From the NCBI GenBank assembly GCA_950106755.1, contig OX467091.1, positions 9,751,538 to 9,815,537 of the forward strand: DNA of 64,000 nt, in the 5' to 3' direction. This stretch comes from Climacium dendroides (taxonomy: Eukaryota; Streptophyta; Bryopsida; Hypnales; Climaciaceae). Below are positions 59,027-64,000 of this stretch, piece by piece. The translations under genes and the position numbers were made by a program. Under the pieces are notes generated by a model. It made no database searches, had not been told where the DNA came from, and worked only from the letters and a program-made list of their open reading frames with translations. Numbering within the stretch: the first letter of the stretch is position 1; each line of letters starts with the position of its first letter.

Positions 59027-59034
59027 CGTCAATT
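59027..59034. repeat. Right 8-bp target duplication CGTCAATT
   Basis: Pairs with 57866-57873. Confidence 0.9.
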
Positions 59035-59223
59035 GCAGGTACGGGAGGGAAAAAGTCAGGATTCATCATTTCAGCAGTCAGTGTCCGCACCACGTGAAGT
59101 TTGTCTGCAGATTCGGTCCACTCGTTGTCCTCCACGTGGCTTGTCCGTGCTCCTTGGCATGGTCATCAAATTAATAGTTTATTTGCACCAAATTCAGCGA
59201 TCGACACTAAACGCTGCCTGTTT

Positions 59224-59936
59224 TTGTTTTTTTGACACAAATAAAGGGATACCTTTACTGCAAGAAGAAATGAAAGCAGAGCCCAGCCGCAAGCGTCTTG
59301 GGAGTTGCAAGTAGCCGGAAAAGAATCAACAAAAATAAAAGTACAAGTAGAGAACCCCAATAGGAGAAACGCACTCTATGGCGGTTGGAAGACAAACTCG
59401 GCACGCGGACCCGCTAAAACCCACTTAGGGCCTCCTCACATGTATCGGTGGGTGGGAGAAGTCCACAGGGTCAATATATAGAAAGCACTTTTATGCTACT
59501 TCTACAGTGTGGAATACACCGGGATCGGTAGAACTCTCTCTCCTACTTTCACGCTTACCGATCATCAGTGGCACTGTTCTTGTCTTTTAGTTGCTTTCTT
59601 TGCCCACCGGGTGAGTATGTGAGCGGCCCCTTAGGAGTGTCACTAACCATAACTGCAAATAGCTCTTTACGAAGCCATTTCCTAACAAACCTCTTTCTAG
59701 CTTCCTCACCATTTGGAGCACCTTTACTTTGAAGACGATGAACTACATCCCACTCCATCCGCCCATAGTCAATAATGCCAAGCCAGATCCGTTGTAGAAG
59801 CTTCATTGAATGCCACTTGATGTCATTGAAAGCCGCATCATTTCGTTCAATCCATAGAGTCCAAAGGATCACTGTGCGAAGCGCCATCCAGATGCTACTC
59901 ACGGGTTGGAATTTACGAGGAATGCGATCAGAACTA
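59224..59936 (-). mobile_element. 5'-truncated LINE insertion
   Basis: Inserted in antisense; the 3' tail appears as a T-rich run at 59221-59233. GCTGCCTGTTT occurs on both sides (59213-59223 and 59937-59947), an 11-bp target duplication. The A-B counterpart near 37380 has the word once and no insert. About 330 bp of 3' untranslated sequence follows the frame. Confidence 0.75.
59555..59936 (-). pseudogene. LINE reverse-transcriptase protein, C-terminal fragment
   Basis: Reads SSIWMALRTVILWTLWIERN, then DIKWHSMKLLQRIWLG and DYGRMEWDVV, the typical C-terminal zinc-binding and tail region of plant LINE polyproteins. The stop is at 59555-59557. The frame continues past 59936 only by running into flanking DNA. 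The reverse transcriptase and endonuclease domains are absent through 5' truncation. Confidence 0.75.
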
Positions 59937-59947
59937 GCTGCCTGTTT

Positions 59948-61006
59948 CACGCAGGGGGGGAGGTCCACTTGCAGTATCCCAGTCACGTTACCTGGGGTCC
60001 CACTGAAGCTGGCAATCAGTGCACAGGATTCCCGACGAATCTCCGAGAACGAGTTGTACGTCACCGCGTTAGAGTGGAATTACGATGCACGAGGGGCCGA
60101 GGTTCCAATGCTGTACCACTCCCTTATGCTGGCATGTCAATCTGTGTGTTTGCAAGATCTCGGAGTGTTCCACATCTGATATTTGCAATAAAGGAAATGA
60201 AATCCGTCTCAGACGGACTTCCACCATATTATTAGCATGGCTGTTTGTCGTCCGTTCTAGTCTGCTACTGGAGCTGGGGCCAGTGAAGTACTGTACAGCC
60301 TCGGGTTTGGGGTAAGTACCCAATGCCGAGAGCCTTCTGGGTGGAAGGCGAGTGCTAAATTTCAAGAGTGCGTCCTTATAGCTCCATGAGCTTGTGTGTA
60401 GTGCACAGCCAACGTGAGAGAGCACTCCGCCATTTCTCGTCGACAGGCATGATCTTTGCGAGTGCTGTCCTTCTCTGTCTGATCGTCTTGAGACCAGGGG
60501 AAGTCACCTAGAGAGAGGTCTGTCGATAGAAGCATGAGGGATTAGTGATTCTTGCACGGCTTCGCAAGCCTGGCTGCCCACATCGGGGTGACCGGTTACA
60601 TCCTGCCTGAGGATTCACTTCCTGTCCCTTAGCTGCGGCTGATGCTGTAGAGCACAGTTTGTGAGTGCTCGATGTATCCATCCCTTCCTCATGCTTTGCC
60701 TGCATGAAGCACTTGGTACGCAGCGCACACGGCCTGTTGCACTTGGTTCATGGTGACGTGTTGCCAGCTCGTGATGGCTTTCGATCGACTTGGTAGAGCC
60801 GATTGAAGTTTGGTGACGACGCTGTGTAACTTGGGAAGTACGTGGTTGAGGTATTTGGATCGCACAGCAGGGAGTGGGGTCGTTGGGGTTCAATTTGGAG
60901 GACCGGACGCTGACACGGTCGCAAGCTTAGACCTCTTCTGCTCACCGCAACTTCTGTTTTTCTCTGCGAGATTTTGCATTGAAGCTGCGTCGGGGTCGAG
61001 ACCAGC
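59948..61006. promoter_or_regulatory. Probable promoter and 5' leader of copy C
   Basis: GC-richer and closely similar to 37390-38384 before copy B. B has TTTATAAG at 37561-37568, which is not kept in C. No TATA box is certain. Short frames on the minus strand are shared because the DNA is duplicated, not because they are genes. Confidence 0.4.
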
Positions 61007-62435
61007 ATGAGGAAGCTGTTCGCTTTCCTGGTGTGTCTATTTAGCTTCTGGGCTTGGAAAGATTTGTTCGTTCGTTGGCTTCGGAGTCGTGCCTCCCATC
61101 CTTCCCGCGGAGAGACTGCGGAGCACTTGCCTTCCCAGGCAGGGCAACAGGAGTCGGAGTTCGCACGCTTTCTCTCTTCGTTACCCGGAGATGGACGTGG
61201 GTTCGAATGTTTGTCTTTTGATGGAGACTCGGAAGTCAGAATTTCCTTTGGACACTCTGGTTTTACATTCCGCCATGGCGTTGGCGTGGAACGGCGTTAT
61301 GATGAGTTTCTGGAGGCGGTTGCGTCATCAAAAGTTCTGTTCAGTGAAAGAGTGAGCATCTATTACAAAGGGGTCGATTGTTGCAAACACGTGGAAGCAT
61401 TTGCAGACGCCCTCCGCCAGTCCGACAACAAATTCAGAAGATTGCATTTGAATTGTAACGGTGGCTCCGCAGTCCGATTCGCCAAGTGCCTATCAAGTGT
61501 GCTTCTGGGAAACGATGCTATTCAACACCTGTCCCTAGATGTCAATATGAAGGAGGAGATGGATGAGGAGGGGGTGGCAGAGTTTGTAGCCATTATTGCC
61601 ATGCCTCATATTATTCGAGTCCTCAAATCATTTAGAATGTTTGGAGGGATGTGCAAGTCAGTTGGAGAGGGTATGGAGCAACTCTTGAAGCCCTTCCAAG
61701 GTCCTCATAGTGTACTTGAAGATTTGGGATTTCATGGCATAACATCATATGCACAGCTTGAGCAAGTAGGTGGCATGCTTACCTCAAACACATCTCTGAA
61801 AACACTTGGGATCTATGAGTCTTCAAGTGAAGCCTTTACAAGTGGATACAAAAGCATAGCAGTTGCATTGTGTTCCAACCAATCTCTTGAATTCTTGGCT
61901 TGTACTATTTTTAGTAGCATGCAGTTAAAGCTGTTGTTGGATCCATTGATGCCTAAGAGCAATAATTCTCAACGCAATACTACCCTCACCAATCTTGGGT
62001 TATGGGGATCAATTGGAGGAAAAAAGGGGATTGAAACCTTAGTTGCTATGATTCATACCAATACATCCTTATTGGAATTGGGTTTCATGAGGGTGGATGA
62101 GTTGTCTTTGCATGATGCACAAGGGATTGAGAATGTTTTGGTTGTCTTAGAAGCCTTGAAGATCAACAAATTTTTGAAGAAAATTAGTTTTTATGGGTGT
62201 AAAGCAGTTGGAGGTTACAAAGTGCTTGGAGCGATGATGGACTTGCTCTTGGAGAATTACAACATTGAAGACATTGATTTATGGAACACAGGTTTGGATA
62301 AGTCAGGAGATGCAGACTACGTAAAATCTGCACTATCAAAAAGAAAGAACATGAAGTTGTGGAGTATTGTTCAAAGCATGGCAACTGTCAATCCAATATC
62401 CGGACGAGTGTTTTTGTGTGGAGAACCATTTGCTG
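61007..62435 (+). CDS. ROCO copy C, exon 1 (anchor, LRRs, first half of P-loop)
   Basis: Starts at ATG 61007 (MRKLFAFLVCLF) and is open for 476 codons plus one base to CCATTTGCTG/GTAAGC, the same phase as copy B. Where B has TAG this copy reads FMRVDELSL, so its exon is intact. One extra residue (FRMFGGMCKS against FTIEGMRKS) accounts for the 3-base length difference. LRRs of ribonuclease-inhibitor type fill about residues 80-440; it ends with RVFLCGEPFAG, needing KT from the next exon. This is the only copy in the window with no visible lesion, but the Roc and COR exons lie beyond the end. Confidence 0.88.
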
Positions 62436-64000
62436 GTAAGCTATACATATTGATGTTTTAGATATAAATATTTCACTATTCATATTGTTGGTTAAGTTTA
62501 ATATTGAAGTGATGACTAGAAACATATGGATAGTATATATGTAATTCTTTCCAAACCCTCCAATGATCTAAAAGGTCTCAAATCAAGTCTAGTTCAATAT
62601 TCAAATCTATCTAGTCCAAAAAAATTGAGATTCCATCAAAAAAATTATATTAACCATCATCTTGTAAATAAAAATGATCTATATAATCTACTTGATAGTT
62701 AGACTTTTTGAATCTTGTATATCAACTTGAAATCATTGGCCTTTGACAATGTATAGAAAATACAATCACTAATTTTGCATATTTTCTTCATACCTAAAAC
62801 TTTATATTATAATAATTCATCCGAAATCACCTCATATTTCCTTTAGAAATCATCATTCCTATCTCCTAAGAACAAAACTTTGACTCTTCTAGTATATTGT
62901 ACACTCTTTTGTTCTTTACTTTTATATAATTAAATTAGGCAACAAAGTATTTCTATTTCTAAAACAAATAATAAAAATACTTATTTCAAGTATCCATAAG
63001 AGACACAATACATGAAAAAAAAACATTTTGAGCCTCAAAATTGCTTCCTAATTAAGATGCATAGCAACCACTATCCCTAAAAGTTACCATGTCCAAAAAT
63101 TGGATGCTCTTTTCTCAAACATGCTTGTAATTTTCAAAATATCTAGTATTGGTTTTGATTTTGACTTAGAAAATAAAGACTAATAAGTTGTCTTTTGTAT
63201 CCCTTTTCAAATTACCTAGTGAGTCATTGCAACTGTATATCCATAAGTTAAGATCTAAACAATACAAGATTGTATATTTTTCATTTGTGTTTTTTTCTTT
63301 GAAATTGATTTTCAAGGTTAATTTGCAAAATGCCATTTTTTGTTCCATTCTTCATTTGCAAAAAATTTACCAAATTATTCTAATATCTATTCTAATTGAT
63401 GTAGTTTGATATACACATTCCAATTTGAAAACTTAGAATGTTCTCATTTTTTCCAAAATCATCCAAACAATAAACTTCTATTGAGAAAGCATTTTCTCAC
63501 CCATAATAATTATCAAAAATTACCAATCAATTGTGTAGAGGCTAAATTTAGCTTGACAGTGGAGTTATCCTCGGAGTTTAGGACTAGGGGAATGTTGGCT
63601 GAATCAAAAGAAATTAATTACTTGAATGATTTTCACATTGTTCTTCAAACTAACTTCAAGAAATTGGAGATAAAATGGGTAATTTTTGTTATTTTCACTT
63701 GTTAGCTGATAGTTTATACAACTAGGGTTTATTAACAAGCTAATAGAAACATTTCTCATTGATGGATAGGACGTGGTCACATGTAACAAAATATTGCACT
63801 CGAATCCAATTATTCTGGATGGTATGGAAGGCTACATGGAAGTCAAAATCAAAATTTAACCATTTAGGAATGGAGTTAGTCATTTAGGGGTTTAAAAGTT
63901 GTACAAGTCAATTAGAAATAATTGTCTTATTCTATGAATGAAGGTTTGTTATAAATTAAACAAGTGTTTTAAGAATTATGAGGTTTGTCTAATCCTAGAC
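62436..64000 (+). other. Copy C intron 1, cut by the window end
   Basis: Donor GTAAGC at 62436. Colinear with copy B intron 1 up to 64000; the acceptor would be expected roughly 0.8 kb further on. Confidence 0.8.

Overview
The window is nuclear DNA from a land plant. It is AT-rich, has GT-AG introns, degenerate TTTAGGG-type telomere-like repeats, a plant PIF/Harbinger transposon, a LINE remnant and long gene-poor stretches full of nested repeats. The main genes are plant-type LRR-Roc-COR (ROCO, TORNADO1-like) genes. The style fits a large-genome non-flowering plant (conifer, fern or bryophyte), but the sequence alone does not decide which.

The backbone is a tandem array of a ROCO gene on the + strand. 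Copy A (1-2123) is the 3' end of a decayed copy. Copy B (38385-45239) is complete in three exons; the joined frame is 1,373 codons, with one in-frame TAG in the LRR part. Copy C begins at 61007 with an open exon 1 and runs off the window in intron 1. Flanks are duplicated with the genes: 2124-3812 matches 45240-46935, 21290-23787 matches 53711-56237, and 35350-38384 matches most of 56238-61006. An older, eroded unit without its gene lies around 9720-12520.

The A-B and B-C intergenic regions share an ancestor but received different insertions. A-B holds an almost intact PIF/Harbinger transposon (12636-18023, TAA target duplication) with a Myb-like gene, a transposase gene and a long hairpin between them. 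It also holds an 11.56-kb block (23788-35346) missing from B-C, which carries three unrelated genes: an atypical protein kinase (minus strand), a coiled-coil RING-H2 protein (plus) and a BAH-like protein (plus, one internal stop). Each of these has, directly upstream, an array of short GACGG/CCGTC repeats. Two of the arrays are followed by a TATA box. This array-promoter-gene layout, used three times in one insertion, is the most unusual structure here.

B-C holds a short TIR element with an 8-bp target duplication (57874-59026), interrupted by a member of a TTAA-flanked repeat family, and a 5'-truncated LINE (59224-59936) with an 11-bp target duplication. Other TTAA-family members lie at 18598-19467 and 50720-51662, and a broken one at 46936-47504. 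The rest is AT-rich DNA with no gene I can support.
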